Notes: generated by a model from the letters alone, not told the origin. DNA of 64,000 nucleotides from an uncultured Bryobacterales bacterium (GCA_958295955.1 OY282420.1:2742435-2806434), one strand, 5' to 3'; shown: positions 41,359-50,648, counted from the first letter of the stretch. A program made the numbers and translations.

Positions 41359-42069
41359 GTGCAGCAGATGCGCCTGCCGTTCGAGTCCGTCGAGGAGATT
41401 TTCCTGCGCGTGTTCCGCGCGGTGAACCCACGGGCCGACCCGCCCGAGATTGCCGTTCGATTCTATCCTTACGCGAGCCTGAAATCAACCGTCCGCCTGG
41501 AGCCGGGACACCGCCTCATGCTCGTGCGTTTGAGCGACTTGCTCGAGGAGGCGCCGGCCAATGTGCAAGAGGCGATCGCGCGCATTCTGCTGTCGAAGCT
41601 CTACCGCAAAAGCTCGCCGCGGCGGGCCGGTGAGATTTACCGCAACTGGACGAAAAGTCCGCAAATCAGGCAGCGGGCACAGGAAACCCGGCGGCTGCGC
41701 GGGCATAAGCGCCTCGTTCCTCCGCGGGGAGAGCACCGCGATCTGGACGTTTTGTTCAAGGCGCTCAACCAGCGCTTTTTTGACGGCGGACTGCGCAAGC
41801 CGACGCTCGGTTGGAGTCCCGGAAAACCACGCCGCATGTTGGGGCATTACGACCCCGTTCATGACGCGATTGCGATCAGCCGCGTTTTCGACCGGCCCGA
41901 CGCCCCGCCGCAGTTACTCGAGTACGTGCTCTATCACGAGATGCTGCACGTGAAGTATCCATCTGAAATGCACCGGGGGCGGCGCTGCGTACACAGTCCC
42001 GCGTTCAAAGCCGAAGAGCGCCGGTTTCCGGATTTCGAAGAGGTCAAGCTTATGCTTCGAGACCTGTGA
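41359..42069 (+). CDS. SprT-like zinc metalloprotease domain protein
   Basis: The 236-residue protein ends with a SprT/WSS1-like fold. The zinc site is YHEMLHVKYP (HExxH, about residues 194-198) and a third His in CVHSPAFKAEERRFP. The first 100 residues (MRLPFESVEEIFLRVF) are a helical extension without an assigned family. Starts at GTG 41359 or ATG 41368 are equivalent. It resembles M48-like/DUF45 hydrolases found with DNA or RNA maintenance genes. Its job is not known. Confidence 0.75.
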   Translation: MQQMRLPFESVEEIFLRVFRAVNPRADPPEIAVRFYPYASLKSTVRLEPGHRLMLVRLSDLLEEAPANVQEAIARILLSKLYRKSSPRRAGEIYRNWTKSPQIRQRAQETRRLRGHKRLVPPRGEHRDLDVLFKALNQRFFDGGLRKPTLGWSPGKPRRMLGHYDPVHDAIAISRVFDRPDAPPQLLEYVLYHEMLHVKYPSEMHRGRRCVHSPAFKAEERRFPDFEEVKLMLRDL

Positions 42070-42107
42070 CGCTTGGCCGGCCCGAAGACCGGAGGCGCGA
42101 TGAACGG

Positions 42108-42503
42108 CTAAAGCGCCTTCTGCAGCGCTTCGCCCAAGGTGCCGACTTGCTCGGCGCTGCCGCTGTCGGGTTTTTGTTGCGATTGCGCGCTCGCCGCGGG
42201 ACGCCGGCGCTGGGGTCGGCGCGCTTGGCGGCTCTGCTGCTGCGCTTTGTCGCCCTTCGGGTGGGCGGACTTGGCGCGGAGCAGCTTGCCGTCGATCGGC
42301 GCGCGGTTGAATCGCCGGATGATGGCGAGCATCTCTTCTTCGTTCGGCGCTTCCACGAACGCGTAACCCTTGGATTCCTGCGTTTCGAAATCCCGAATGA
42401 CGCGCACTGCGTCGCAAACCAAATCACTGCTTTCCAACCAAGACTTGATGTCGTCGGCTGTCACCCACTCGGGCAGGTTCCCAAAATAAATGTTGTGGCC
42501 CAT
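42108..42503 (-). CDS. RNA recognition motif (RRM) RNA-binding protein
   Basis: One RRM domain occupies residues 1-80, with RNP2 NIYFGNLP (4-11) and RNP1 KGYAFVEA (45-52). A Gln/Arg-rich tail follows (about 85-131, including QQSRQARRPQRRRP). The RNP motifs should bind single-stranded RNA. Similar short proteins in cyanobacteria and other bacteria are often cold-induced. A leader of about 95 bases with a hairpin precedes it. Confidence 0.88.
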   Translation of the reverse strand: MGHNIYFGNLPEWVTADDIKSWLESSDLVCDAVRVIRDFETQESKGYAFVEAPNEEEMLAIIRRFNRAPIDGKLLRAKSAHPKGDKAQQQSRQARRPQRRRPAASAQSQQKPDSGSAEQVGTLGEALQKAL

Positions 42504-42573
42504 GCTGACGAGGCATTTCCTACTTTCTTAAAATTGGTCTCCTCTCAATACGCCTCGGGCATGCGGAGAAGGC

Positions 42574-42590
42574 GCAAGAAGGGCTCTTGC
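42574..42590 (-). promoter_or_regulatory. Hairpin in the leader of the RRM gene
   Basis: GCAAGA-AGGGC-TCTTGC is a perfect 6-bp stem with a 5-base loop in the region transcribed ahead of the RRM gene. It could be an autoregulatory site for the RNA-binding protein. Confidence 0.35.
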
Positions 42591-42603
42591 TACGACCGCC
42601 TTC

Positions 42604-42609
42604 AGTATA
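42604..42609 (-). promoter_or_regulatory. Candidate extended -10 box of the RRM gene
   Basis: On the reverse strand TGTGATATACT gives TATACT with an upstream TGnn element. No recognisable -35 box is present. It lies 101 bases ahead of the ATG, leaving a long leader. Confidence 0.35.
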
Positions 42610-42617
42610 TCACAGGG

Positions 42618-44981
42618 TCACAACACCGCGAACCACGTCCGCAAGACTTCGAGCGCGGGCTTGCCCAAAGGGCGGTGCGACGTGTCGAATGGTCCGCCGC
42701 GGCCGTGGGTCGGCCACTTCCACCAGTACATTCCCGCGACGTTGGGCGCGCGGCTGAATTGCTGAAACCAGAGTTCGTAGCATTGCTTCTGGAGCGCGGC
42801 GTCAAGGCCGCTCGAGTTTTCTTCCCAGGGTTTCGAGGCGGCGGTCTTGAGCGCAGGAAAGCCGACCTCGGTAAACAGAATCGGCTTGTCGAATCTTGTC
42901 GATATCGCCTGAAGTCGACTTCGCGCTTCTACGATTTGCGCCGCTCCGGTCGTGGGGCGCTCGTGCGGAGAGGATAACGGGAAGTAAAAATTCACGCCGA
43001 TGTAATCGAGTCGATCCCAGAACGTAATGCGCTCGAATTCGCCGTTCCAATGCGCGGCGTACGTCAGGGGGCCGGAGTAAATCCTGCGGATGTCGGAGAT
43101 GAGCCCGCGCCAACGGCTTTCGTGGACGGTCAAGCCCGATAGCTCGTTCCCGACCGCCAGCAGATCGACACCGTGGAGCTCGGCGAAACGGGCGAAATGG
43201 AGCAGCCAGCGGCGGTATTGCTCAAACCAGACATCGAACTGAGATTCGTCGGAAAACGAGATGTCGCCGTGGAAGCGGCGGCCGCTCCAGAGGTGCGGCT
43301 TGAGCATCGTCTTGAGCCCCAGAGCTTGGGCGGAGAGCAGGGAACGCCGCAGCCGGTCGTCGGTTTCGTCGGTGCTGAACCGGATGGCCGGGCGGTCGGG
43401 CGCCGCGGTAAAGGCGTAAGGAACCAGAGCGACGGCGGTAGCGCCGAGACCGCGGATTTTTTGTAATTCGCGGGCGGCGGTTGCCGAGCCGTAGCCCCAG
43501 TCGCCGCCTACCTCATGCGAGAAGGAAATGCCTTTTTGGTATGGCAGCGGGGGCGATTTTTTTGTAGTCCGCCCGGTCGGTTCGCTGCATCGGGGGATGC
43601 AGTCGGGGCACAGCGCAAGCGCCTGTCCGAGTTCCCGGCGGTATAGAGCTTGCAGCGCGCCGGCGCCGCGGCGGCTGACGAAGTTTTCGACCCAGGCGCC
43701 GGAAACCGCGTCCCGCACCAGGGGCGAGAGATACGCGCGGTTGACGCCGAAGATCTCGGCGGCCGGGTAGTGCCGCTCTTCGCAGGCGATGCGCGCGGCG
43801 TAGTCGTCAAGATCGTTCCCGTGAAAATCTCCGATGGCGCGGCGGGCGATCGCCCGCGCCATCGCGTCGGACGCGGGCGCTCCCCAGGCGCCGCGCATGA
43901 GCATGAGCGGTTCGGCGAGCGCGTCGTCGAGGCGATTGCCGGGGCCGGCGAGCGCTACGGGGCCGGAAGCGGACCGCGGGTAAAAATTGCCCTGGTAACG
44001 CCGGTCGCGCGCGATCTGCTGGAAGGCTTGCCAAGTCTTGGCGACATGCGCCCGGACGGGCTCGCCGCGCGCCCGAATGCCCAGGCGCTTGCGTAAGCGC
44101 TCGCTGCGCAGCGTTGCGGCGCGCAGCCACCGTTCGCGCTCCGCCGCGTCGAATCGGTTTTCTTCGAAGAACAATTGCCAGTCAGCGGACTTCGCTTCGA
44201 CCCAGCGGACGGCTTCCCGCGGAGCAGCGGGCGGATCGAGCGTGACCGGCGCAAAGAACGCGGCAGCGCCGAGAGCGGCCGGAACGGCGAAGGCGGCTTT
44301 GCCGCCCGCGGCATCCCGCGGTTTCCACTTCCAGGCCGCCAATGCGGCGGCCGCCGCCAGAATAAGCGGCAAATGCTCGATGCCGAGCCGCTGGAGCAAA
44401 CGGCCTCCGGCGCGCGCCTCGGGCAAAGCGAGATAAAGGATTGCGCAAGGCATGAGGAACGCCGTCAGCGGGTAGAGCCGCGCGCCGCGAACGGCGCGGC
44501 GCAGCAAATAGAGGAGAACGCCGGCGAGCAGGGCAACGCCAACCAGGCGCGGCGCTGCGGAGTCTCCCCAGGGCAGTCCCGCGGCGTTGACCAGCGTTTG
44601 CACGGAGCCGCGCCCAAAGCGGGCGTAAATCGCGAGTTCCCGAGCGGCGGACGCCGCAAACCAGAACGCCGCAAAAGCCGCGGCCGGCGCAGCCGTCCGA
44701 GGCAGCCGCGGAACCAGCCAAGTCGCCGAAACGACCGCGGCGGCCGGAAGCAGTGCTTCCCCGAAAGCGTGCAGGGCATGGAATGCCCACGGAGAATCGG
44801 GCGGAAGGGCGATTCCCTCGCCGAAGCTTCCGCGCATGGCCGCGGCGCCCCCAAAGCGAACCAGCGCCCAAGGTATGCAGGATTCCACGAGGCGCGCGAT
44901 GCGCAGCGCCAGGCAGCCCGCCGCCAGCCCGACCGCGATCTCGAACAATCGGTTTGCAGCTTGTCGGACAAAAGGGTTCAT
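42618..44981 (-). CDS. Membrane-anchored GH113-like glycoside hydrolase fusion
   Basis: This 787-residue protein has about eight membrane helices in residues 10-270. A charged region and a peptidase-like-looking but unassigned middle (about 270-480) follow. The C-terminal 300 residues form a (beta/alpha)8 barrel of the GH113 beta-mannanase-like type. The acid/base Glu is in LLAVGNELSGL and the nucleophile Glu in LFTEVGFPAL; KPHLWSG and AHWNGEF also fit the fold. The mannan substrate is inferred from the family. The middle region contains no HExxH motif. Confidence 0.75.
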   Translation of the reverse strand: MNPFVRQAANRLFEIAVGLAAGCLALRIARLVESCIPWALVRFGGAAAMRGSFGEGIALPPDSPWAFHALHAFGEALLPAAAVVSATWLVPRLPRTAAPAAAFAAFWFAASAARELAIYARFGRGSVQTLVNAAGLPWGDSAAPRLVGVALLAGVLLYLLRRAVRGARLYPLTAFLMPCAILYLALPEARAGGRLLQRLGIEHLPLILAAAAALAAWKWKPRDAAGGKAAFAVPAALGAAAFFAPVTLDPPAAPREAVRWVEAKSADWQLFFEENRFDAAERERWLRAATLRSERLRKRLGIRARGEPVRAHVAKTWQAFQQIARDRRYQGNFYPRSASGPVALAGPGNRLDDALAEPLMLMRGAWGAPASDAMARAIARRAIGDFHGNDLDDYAARIACEERHYPAAEIFGVNRAYLSPLVRDAVSGAWVENFVSRRGAGALQALYRRELGQALALCPDCIPRCSEPTGRTTKKSPPLPYQKGISFSHEVGGDWGYGSATAARELQKIRGLGATAVALVPYAFTAAPDRPAIRFSTDETDDRLRRSLLSAQALGLKTMLKPHLWSGRRFHGDISFSDESQFDVWFEQYRRWLLHFARFAELHGVDLLAVGNELSGLTVHESRWRGLISDIRRIYSGPLTYAAHWNGEFERITFWDRLDYIGVNFYFPLSSPHERPTTGAAQIVEARSRLQAISTRFDKPILFTEVGFPALKTAASKPWEENSSGLDAALQKQCYELWFQQFSRAPNVAGMYWWKWPTHGRGGPFDTSHRPLGKPALEVLRTWFAVL

Positions 44982-45009
44982 GACTGCGGGGCGCTATAAT
45001 TCTTGAGTC

Positions 45010-45942
45010 ATGAGACCGCTCTCGCGTCGGAGCTTATTGTCATTATCCGCGGCGGCTGCCGGTTTGGCGGCGCGGGCGCGCCTCCCCGCGGCCGAGCGCG
45101 CGCGTTTCCGCTTGGCGGTCACCACAGATGAGATCGACGATGATCTGAACGTTGCAGTGGAATTCCTCAAGCGGTTCGGCATCGAGCATTGCGAGATTCG
45201 CGGGTACTGGGGCAAGTACAACACCTCGCAGCCGGTCGAACGGGCGCGGGAGGCGCGCAAAATCCTCGACGGCGCCGGAATCCGCCTGGCGGTTCTCGAC
45301 ACCGGGTTCTTCAAGATTCCGCCGCCGGACACCGCGACAGCCAAAGGCAAAGAGACGCTCGATAAGCAGTGGGCGTTGCTGGACAAGGCGTTCGAGCGGG
45401 CCGATATCCTGGGAACGCATCTGATCCGCACGTTTGCCTTTACCCATCCCAAGGGCGGCAAGCCGAATCCCTTGCGCTACCCCTGGATTTTCGAGCGCGT
45501 CGAGGAGTCGGCCGAACGCGCCCGAAAAGCGGGCTTCCGCCTGGCGCTCGAAAATGTCGGCAACAGCTACGTCGCGACCGCCGCTCATGCGGCCAAGCTG
45601 CTGCAGGCCGTCAAGCACCCGGCGCTCGGCCTGACGTGGGATCCGAACAACTCGGCGGGCTCGGGCGACCCGGAACCTTACCCGGCGGGCTACAAGCTGC
45701 TGGACCCGAAACGCATCTACCACGTACACTTCCGCGATTACAAATACCGCCCGGGCGGCGGCGCGGACTGGTGCGGCGTGGGCGACGGCGACTTCGATCA
45801 CGTCGGACAATTGAGGGCCTTTTTGCAGGACGGCTACGCCGGCGCGGTTTCGCTCGAGACGCATTTCGAGATTGACGGCAGCAAAGCCAAGGCCAGTGAG
45901 CATTCGCTGAAGGGCTTGCTGCGAGCCGTCGCGCGCGTTTAG
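45010..45942 (+). CDS. Exported sugar phosphate isomerase/epimerase-like TIM-barrel protein
   Basis: The protein has 310 residues. A Tat signal (RRSLLSLSAAAAGLAA) precedes a xylose-isomerase-like TIM barrel (AP endonuclease family 2). Metal-binding regions include LALENVGNSYV, GLTWDPNNS and YHVHFRDYK, with the last conserved Glu in VSLETHFEIDG. Such proteins interconvert ketoses or inositols. The start region is clear because the signal peptide directly follows ATG 45010. Confidence 0.85.
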   Translation: MRPLSRRSLLSLSAAAAGLAARARLPAAERARFRLAVTTDEIDDDLNVAVEFLKRFGIEHCEIRGYWGKYNTSQPVERAREARKILDGAGIRLAVLDTGFFKIPPPDTATAKGKETLDKQWALLDKAFERADILGTHLIRTFAFTHPKGGKPNPLRYPWIFERVEESAERARKAGFRLALENVGNSYVATAAHAAKLLQAVKHPALGLTWDPNNSAGSGDPEPYPAGYKLLDPKRIYHVHFRDYKYRPGGGADWCGVGDGDFDHVGQLRAFLQDGYAGAVSLETHFEIDGSKAKASEHSLKGLLRAVARV

Positions 45943-45948
45943 CCGGGA

Positions 45949-46160
45949 CTATCCGCCGCGCCCGAACCGGCCGGACCGAGGGCTGCGCTGCAGATATTCA
46001 AGCAGGGCTTGGGCGGGCCGGCGGTGGCAGGCGGCGTTCCAGTGGCCGTCGTCAGCCCATTGCGCATCCTCGGGCTCGGCGCCTTGCGCAGGATTACCGG
46101 TCGATGACGGGAATGCACCGCGCCTCGGCGTCGAACGGCCTCTTGATATGATCGTAGCCG
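45949..46160 (-). pseudogene. Remnant of an SGNH-type hydrolase
   Basis: Two reading frames on the reverse strand are joined by a frameshift. The first, [20 protein letters not shown] followed by R and a stop (46094-46096), is followed in another frame by AQWADDGHWNAACHRRPAQ then ALLEYLQ and a stop at 45949-45951. The DGHWNAAxH pattern resembles the catalytic Asp-His block at the end of SGNH (AlgJ-like) hydrolases. No upstream part is present, so this is a decayed 3' fragment between two forward genes. Confidence 0.4.
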
Positions 46161-46178
46161 CGGGCTGTGTCCCGGCGT

Positions 46179-47129
46179 ATGATTCAGACCTTGTTCAGCG
46201 CTCCGCCGCCGGAGTCCGGGCTCTTTGACCGATTCAAAAAAGCGGTTTCCAAGACGCGGGATGCCCTGAGCGGGCAGATCGACGACATCTTCGAAGGCAA
46301 AAAGGAGATCGACGAAGAGCTTCTCGACGACTTGGAGATGACGCTGATCGGAGCGGATGTCGGCGTCCGCACGACGAGCGAGATTCTCGATGACGTGCGC
46401 GGCGAGATGGAGCGCGCAGAAGGCGGAGACCCGCGCGCGATCAAAGAGCGGATCGCCGGCCGCATGATGGAGATTTTGCGGGGTTCCGAACGGCCGGCGG
46501 AAACCGCGGCGCAGCCTCCCGAAGTGATCCTGGTCGTCGGCGTCAACGGGGTCGGCAAAACGACGACGATCGGCAAGCTCGCCCATCGGCTGACCCAAGA
46601 CGGCCGCAAAGTTCTACTTTGCGCGGGCGACACCTTTCGCGCGGCGGCAGCGGAGCAGTTGTCGGTTTGGGGCGGGCGGACGGGCTGTCCGGTGATCCGG
46701 CAAAAGGCCGGGGCGGACCCCAGCGCGGTATTGTTCGACGGCTTGCAGGCGGCGAAAGCGCGGGGAGTCGATACGGTCATCGTCGATACCGCCGGCAGGC
46801 TGCACAACAAGGCCGGCCTGATGGCGGAACTGGAGAAGATGAAGCGCACGGCGGGGCGGGTCGCGCCCGCGGCGCCGCATCAGGTTTTACTGGTTCTCGA
46901 TGCCGTGACGGGTCAGAACGGGTTGGAGCAGGCCCGCCGGTTTACCGCCGGCGTCGGCGTAACCGGCTTGGTCCTCGCCAAGTTGGACGGCACGGCCAAA
47001 GGTGGTATCGTGGTTGCCGTCGCGCGGGAACTGGGGCTGCCAATCCGCTGGGTGGGCATCGGCGAGCAGGCGGACGACCTCGTCGCCTTCGACCCCGAAA
47101 GTTTCGTGCGCTCGCTGTTCGAAGGATAA
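46179..47129 (+). CDS. ftsY: Signal recognition particle receptor FtsY
   Basis: FtsY docks SRP-ribosome complexes at the membrane. In 316 residues it holds an N domain (about 15-110) and the GTPase G domain: G1 [24 protein letters not shown], and [11 protein letters not shown]. The acidic A domain of longer FtsY forms is almost missing, so this is a short type. A TATGAT at 46147-46152 could be a -10 box. ribD starts 9 bases downstream. Confidence 0.95.
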   Translation: MIQTLFSAPPPESGLFDRFKKAVSKTRDALSGQIDDIFEGKKEIDEELLDDLEMTLIGADVGVRTTSEILDDVRGEMERAEGGDPRAIKERIAGRMMEILRGSERPAETAAQPPEVILVVGVNGVGKTTTIGKLAHRLTQDGRKVLLCAGDTFRAAAAEQLSVWGGRTGCPVIRQKAGADPSAVLFDGLQAAKARGVDTVIVDTAGRLHNKAGLMAELEKMKRTAGRVAPAAPHQVLLVLDAVTGQNGLEQARRFTAGVGVTGLVLAKLDGTAKGGIVVAVARELGLPIRWVGIGEQADDLVAFDPESFVRSLFEG

Positions 47130-47138
47130 GCAGAGGGG

Positions 47139-48269
47139 ATGACTGCGGCCGACCGGCATTGGCTTCGCGAGACGTTGGCGCTGGCGCGGCGCGGTCGCGC
47201 TCTGGCGAGCCCGAATCCGCTGGTCGGGGCGGTCGTCGTCGATAGCGCCGGCCGCAAGGTCGGCGAAGGTTTTTACACCTACGAGGGCCGCAAGCATGCC
47301 GAGGTTCTGGCCTTGGAAGAGGCCGGTGAGGCCGCGCGCGGGGGCGCGGTTTACGTCTCGCTCGAGCCGTGCGGCATCCACGGCCGTACGCCGCCTTGCG
47401 TCGATGCGCTGGCGGCGGCGGGCGTTTCCCGGGTCGTTGCCGCGGCCCGCGATGAGAACCCCGAGGTCGATGGCGTGGGCTACGAGCGCCTGCGCGCCTG
47501 CGGGATCGAAGTGGTCGAGGCTGACGGCGAAATCGCCGCCGAGGCGCGCCGGCTGAACGAAGCGTTCTTTCATTACGCGCGCACCGGGAAACCGCTCGTC
47601 ACGCTCAAAGCGGCCGTTACCCTCGACGGCAAGATCGCCGCGCCGGACGATAACACCGGTTGGATCACCAGCGCCGCCGCGCGCGCTCACGTGCAACAGA
47701 TGCGGCACGATCATGACGCGATTCTCACCGGAATCGGCACCGTGCAAGCCGACGACTGCTTGCTGACCGACCGCTCCGCCCTACCCCGCCGGCGGCCGCT
47801 GCTGCGCATCGTGGCGGACTCGCTGCTGCGGCTGCCCGTGGATTCGCGGATCGTTGAATCGGCGGCGGGCGATTTGCTGATCGCCACCACTTCCGCCGCG
47901 CGGCAAGCGCGGCGCCGGCTTTTTGAATCGCTGAATATCCCCATGGAGATTTTCGACGCGCCGGCAGGCAGAGTGGATTTGTCCGCGCTGGTCGAGTGGC
48001 TTGGCACGCAGCGGATTGCCTCGCTGATGATCGAAACGGGCTCGAAGCTCAACTGGGGCGCGCTCGAAGGCGGCGTGGTCGATAAGTTGCTGCTCTACTA
48101 CGCGCCCAAGATTCTCGGCGGCCTCGACTCGCTGCCGATGGTCGGCGGCGTCGGCCGGCGCACGCGGGCGGGGGCGCTGTTGCTTGAAAACTTGAAAATT
48201 TTGCCGGTCGCGAAAGACGAGTTCGCGGTCGAGGCTTACGTCGTGAAGCAGGCGGCGACAGTGCCTTAG
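47139..48269 (+). CDS. ribD: Riboflavin biosynthesis deaminase/reductase RibD
   Basis: This bifunctional enzyme has a deaminase domain at 1-145 with the zinc site HAEVLALEEAG and SLEPCGIHGRTPPC. A reductase domain at about 150-370 starts LVTLKAAVTLDGKIA and contains LLRIVADSLLRLP. It converts the GTP cyclohydrolase II product to the ribitylamino-pyrimidine. It is followed 2 bases later by the riboflavin synthase gene. No FMN riboswitch fits in the 9-base gap before it. Confidence 0.95.
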   Translation: MTAADRHWLRETLALARRGRALASPNPLVGAVVVDSAGRKVGEGFYTYEGRKHAEVLALEEAGEAARGGAVYVSLEPCGIHGRTPPCVDALAAAGVSRVVAAARDENPEVDGVGYERLRACGIEVVEADGEIAAEARRLNEAFFHYARTGKPLVTLKAAVTLDGKIAAPDDNTGWITSAAARAHVQQMRHDHDAILTGIGTVQADDCLLTDRSALPRRRPLLRIVADSLLRLPVDSRIVESAAGDLLIATTSAARQARRRLFESLNIPMEIFDAPAGRVDLSALVEWLGTQRIASLMIETGSKLNWGALEGGVVDKLLLYYAPKILGGLDSLPMVGGVGRRTRAGALLLENLKILPVAKDEFAVEAYVVKQAATVP

Positions 48270-48271
48270 CC

Positions 48272-48916
48272 ATGTTTACGGGGATCGTCGAAGAAACGGG
48301 AACCGTTGCGGCCCTCCGGCGGCAGGAGGCCGGCGCGCGGGTCACGGTGCGCGCGGAAAAAGTGCTCGACGATCTGGAAATCGGCGGCAGCATCGCGGTG
48401 AACGGCTGCTGCCTGACGGCGGTAGAGATCGAGGCGCAGACGTTTGCGGCGGATTTGTCGCCGGAGACGTTGCAGCGCACGAATCTGGGCGGCCTGCGGG
48501 CGGGCTCGCGGGTGAACCTGGAGCGGCCGCTGCTGCCTTCCAGCCGGCTGAGCGGGCATTTCGTGCAGGGGCACGTGGACGGCACGGGCGAGCTCGTTTC
48601 ATTGGATGCAGTGGGCGGCGGCAACCGGCTGCTGAAGATTCGCGTCCCCGGGGAATTGCTGAAGTTCTTCGTGTTCAAGGGCAGCATCGCGGTTGACGGC
48701 ATCAGCCTGACGATCGCCGCTTTGGAAGGCGGCATCGCCGGCATCGCGGTGATCCCCCACACGTACCGGGAAACGGCGCTGTCCGCGCTCAAGCCCGGCG
48801 CGCGGGTGAATCTCGAATGCGACATGATCGCCAAGCACGTGGAACGGCTGCTGCAGCCGCTCCAGGCGGCAGACGCCGGGCTGTCGGCCGACAAGCTGCG
48901 GGAACAGGGCTGGTAG
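48272..48916 (+). CDS. ribE: Riboflavin synthase alpha chain
   Basis: Riboflavin synthase dismutates two lumazine molecules to riboflavin. The 214-residue chain shows the twofold repeated barrel. MFTGIVEETGTVAAL is the family N-terminus, GSIAVNGCCLTAVE (first half) matches GSIAVDGISLTIAAL (second half), and IPHTYRETALSAL is characteristic. It lies directly after ribD, so the pathway genes are together; ribBA and ribH are not in the window. Confidence 0.95.
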   Translation: MFTGIVEETGTVAALRRQEAGARVTVRAEKVLDDLEIGGSIAVNGCCLTAVEIEAQTFAADLSPETLQRTNLGGLRAGSRVNLERPLLPSSRLSGHFVQGHVDGTGELVSLDAVGGGNRLLKIRVPGELLKFFVFKGSIAVDGISLTIAALEGGIAGIAVIPHTYRETALSALKPGARVNLECDMIAKHVERLLQPLQAADAGLSADKLREQGW

Positions 48917-48918
48917 CG

Positions 48919-49719
48919 TTACAGCGAAGCGGGAATGCCTTCGCGGTAACCGGGATAGAGAAGGTCGATGCCCAGTTTGCGGCGGATTTCGCGGCCGTTG
49001 ACGCGGCGGTCGGCGCGGCGCGTCTCGGAGAGTTCGCCGCGGCCGGCCGATGCCGGCAAGGGGACTCCGAGCAGCCCGGCGCAGAATGCGGCGATCTCGC
49101 GCGACGTACACGGCGAATCGTCGGCTACCGGGTAGGCTCCGGTAAGATCGCTTGCCATGGCCGCCGCCGTGATGCGCGCCAGATCGTCCACGTGGATGCG
49201 CGAGACATAGTTCGCGCCCTCGCCCATAAGCTTGAAGTCGCCGCGGCGCATGGCTTCATGCACGCCGCGGCCGGGGCCGTAAATGGCCGCGGGGCGGAGC
49301 GCCAGCGCGGGCCGGGGGCCGCTCAGAACGGCTTGTTCCGCTTGTGCGCGGAGACGTTGGCGTTCGCCGGCCGGGGCGGCCGGCGTCGAGGCGTCGACGC
49401 GTTCGGTATTGCCGTAAACGCCGGTCGTCGAGAGATAGACGACGCGCCGGGGATCGCGGCCCAACTCCTCGACCAGACTCCGGGTCGGATCTCCGTTGCG
49501 CAGCGTCGGCACGGAGAGCAGCACGACCGCGTCTTTTGCGTCGGGAAGCGCATCGCAGCCGACTTCAAAACGGACGACGCGGACGCCTTGCTCGACGAGC
49601 GCGCGCAGGCGGCCGGGGTCTCTGCACGTCGCCGTTACGCTCCAGCCTTGCGCGGCCAGCAGCGGGGCGACGCGGCTTCCGGTGTAGCCGCAGCCTACGA
49701 TCAGCGCCTTGCGAAGCAC
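48919..49719 (-). CDS. NAD-dependent epimerase/dehydratase-like protein (YeeZ-like)
   Basis: This 266-residue Rossmann protein has an N-terminal cofactor motif LIVGCGYTGSRVAPLL (GxGxxG near 8-13), and VYLSTTGVYG and RPAAIYGPGRG resemble the catalytic region of extended SDR proteins. It fits the YeeZ/nucleoside-diphosphate sugar epimerase group. GTG 49719 overlaps the miaA end by 19 bases, keeping it in one operon. The substrate is unknown. Confidence 0.8.
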   Translation of the reverse strand: MLRKALIVGCGYTGSRVAPLLAAQGWSVTATCRDPGRLRALVEQGVRVVRFEVGCDALPDAKDAVVLLSVPTLRNGDPTRSLVEELGRDPRRVVYLSTTGVYGNTERVDASTPAAPAGERQRLRAQAEQAVLSGPRPALALRPAAIYGPGRGVHEAMRRGDFKLMGEGANYVSRIHVDDLARITAAAMASDLTGAYPVADDSPCTSREIAAFCAGLLGVPLPASAGRGELSETRRADRRVNGREIRRKLGIDLLYPGYREGIPASL

Positions 49720-50648
49720 GATTGCACCGTCTCGCAAGCCCAGTCTGCGGCTTCGGGAGCGCCTCCGAATCCTTCGAACCAATGGGTTTCCGGCTCGCGC
49801 CGGCGGAACCAGGTCAACTGGCGCTTGGCATAGCGGCGGGTTGCCTGAGCGGTGGCTTCGACGGCTTCAGCCGGCGAGAGCTTGCCGTCGAGGCAATCCA
49901 GGCATTGGGCGTAGCCGAGCGAACCGAGTGCGCGCGCATCCCGACCGATGCCGCTTGCGAGCAAGCCTTCGACTTCTGCGAGCAGACCCTGCGCGAACAT
50001 CGCGGCGGCGCGCGCGGCGATTCTTGCATACAACAACTCGCGAGGAGGCGACAGGCCGAGGGTCAGCAGGTTGTACCCCGCGAGCGACTCACCGCTTTCC
50101 AGCCATTGCTCTGACATGGGCTTGCCGGCCCGCAGCGAGACTTCGACCGCGCGGATGAGCTTGGGCGTGTCGTTGGGGTGTATGCGCGCGGCCGCCTCGG
50201 GGTCGAGGCGGGTCAGCAGGCGGCTGAGGTAGCCGGCGGGTTTCCGGGCCGCGCTCCGTTCGAGGCGTTTGCGCAGGGAAGCGTCACGGGTCGGCCCCGC
50301 AAAGAGGCCGCGGACCAGAGCCGAAAGGTAGAACCCGGAGCCGCCCGTCAGCACCGCAATTTTACCGGCCCGTCTGAGCCGGTCGAGCACGGCGCGGGCC
50401 TCGCGGGCATAGTCTCCGGCGGTGAACACGGTTTGCGGGTCGATGACATCGAGCAGATGATGCGGGATGCCGCGGCGCTCTTCGCGCGGCAATTTGGCCG
50501 AGCCGATGTCGAAGCCGCGGTAAATCTGCACGGAGTCGTAGTTGACGATCTCGGCCGCAAAACGCTCGGCCAAAGCGAGCGTCAGAGCGGTCTTGCCGGA
50601 GGCGGTCGGGCCTACGACGGCGATCAGCGGGTGCAAGTTCGCGGCCAT
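49701..50648 (-). CDS. miaA: tRNA dimethylallyltransferase MiaA
   Basis: MiaA adds the dimethylallyl group to A37 of tRNAs reading UNN codons. The P-loop is GPTASGKT (residues 13-20), then NYDSVQIYRGFDIGSAK and PHHLLDVIDPQ, YLSALVRGL, and RYAKRQLTWFRR near the end, all MiaA landmarks. The length of 315 residues is normal. It directly follows the amidohydrolase gene (stop and start adjacent) and overlaps the SDR gene. Confidence 0.94.
   Translation of the reverse strand: MAANLHPLIAVVGPTASGKTALTLALAERFAAEIVNYDSVQIYRGFDIGSAKLPREERRGIPHHLLDVIDPQTVFTAGDYAREARAVLDRLRRAGKIAVLTGGSGFYLSALVRGLFAGPTRDASLRKRLERSAARKPAGYLSRLLTRLDPEAAARIHPNDTPKLIRAVEVSLRAGKPMSEQWLESGESLAGYNLLTLGLSPPRELLYARIAARAAAMFAQGLLAEVEGLLASGIGRDARALGSLGYAQCLDCLDGKLSPAEAVEATAQATRRYAKRQLTWFRRREPETHWFEGFGGAPEAADWACETVQSCFARR

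Noticed and set aside
42618-44981. A zinc protease domain in the middle region of the GH113-like protein
   Set aside because: No HExxH motif could be found there; only short similarity in length and charge was noticed.
47130-47138. FMN riboswitch before the riboflavin genes
   Set aside because: Only 9 bases separate ftsY and ribD, so no riboswitch fits.
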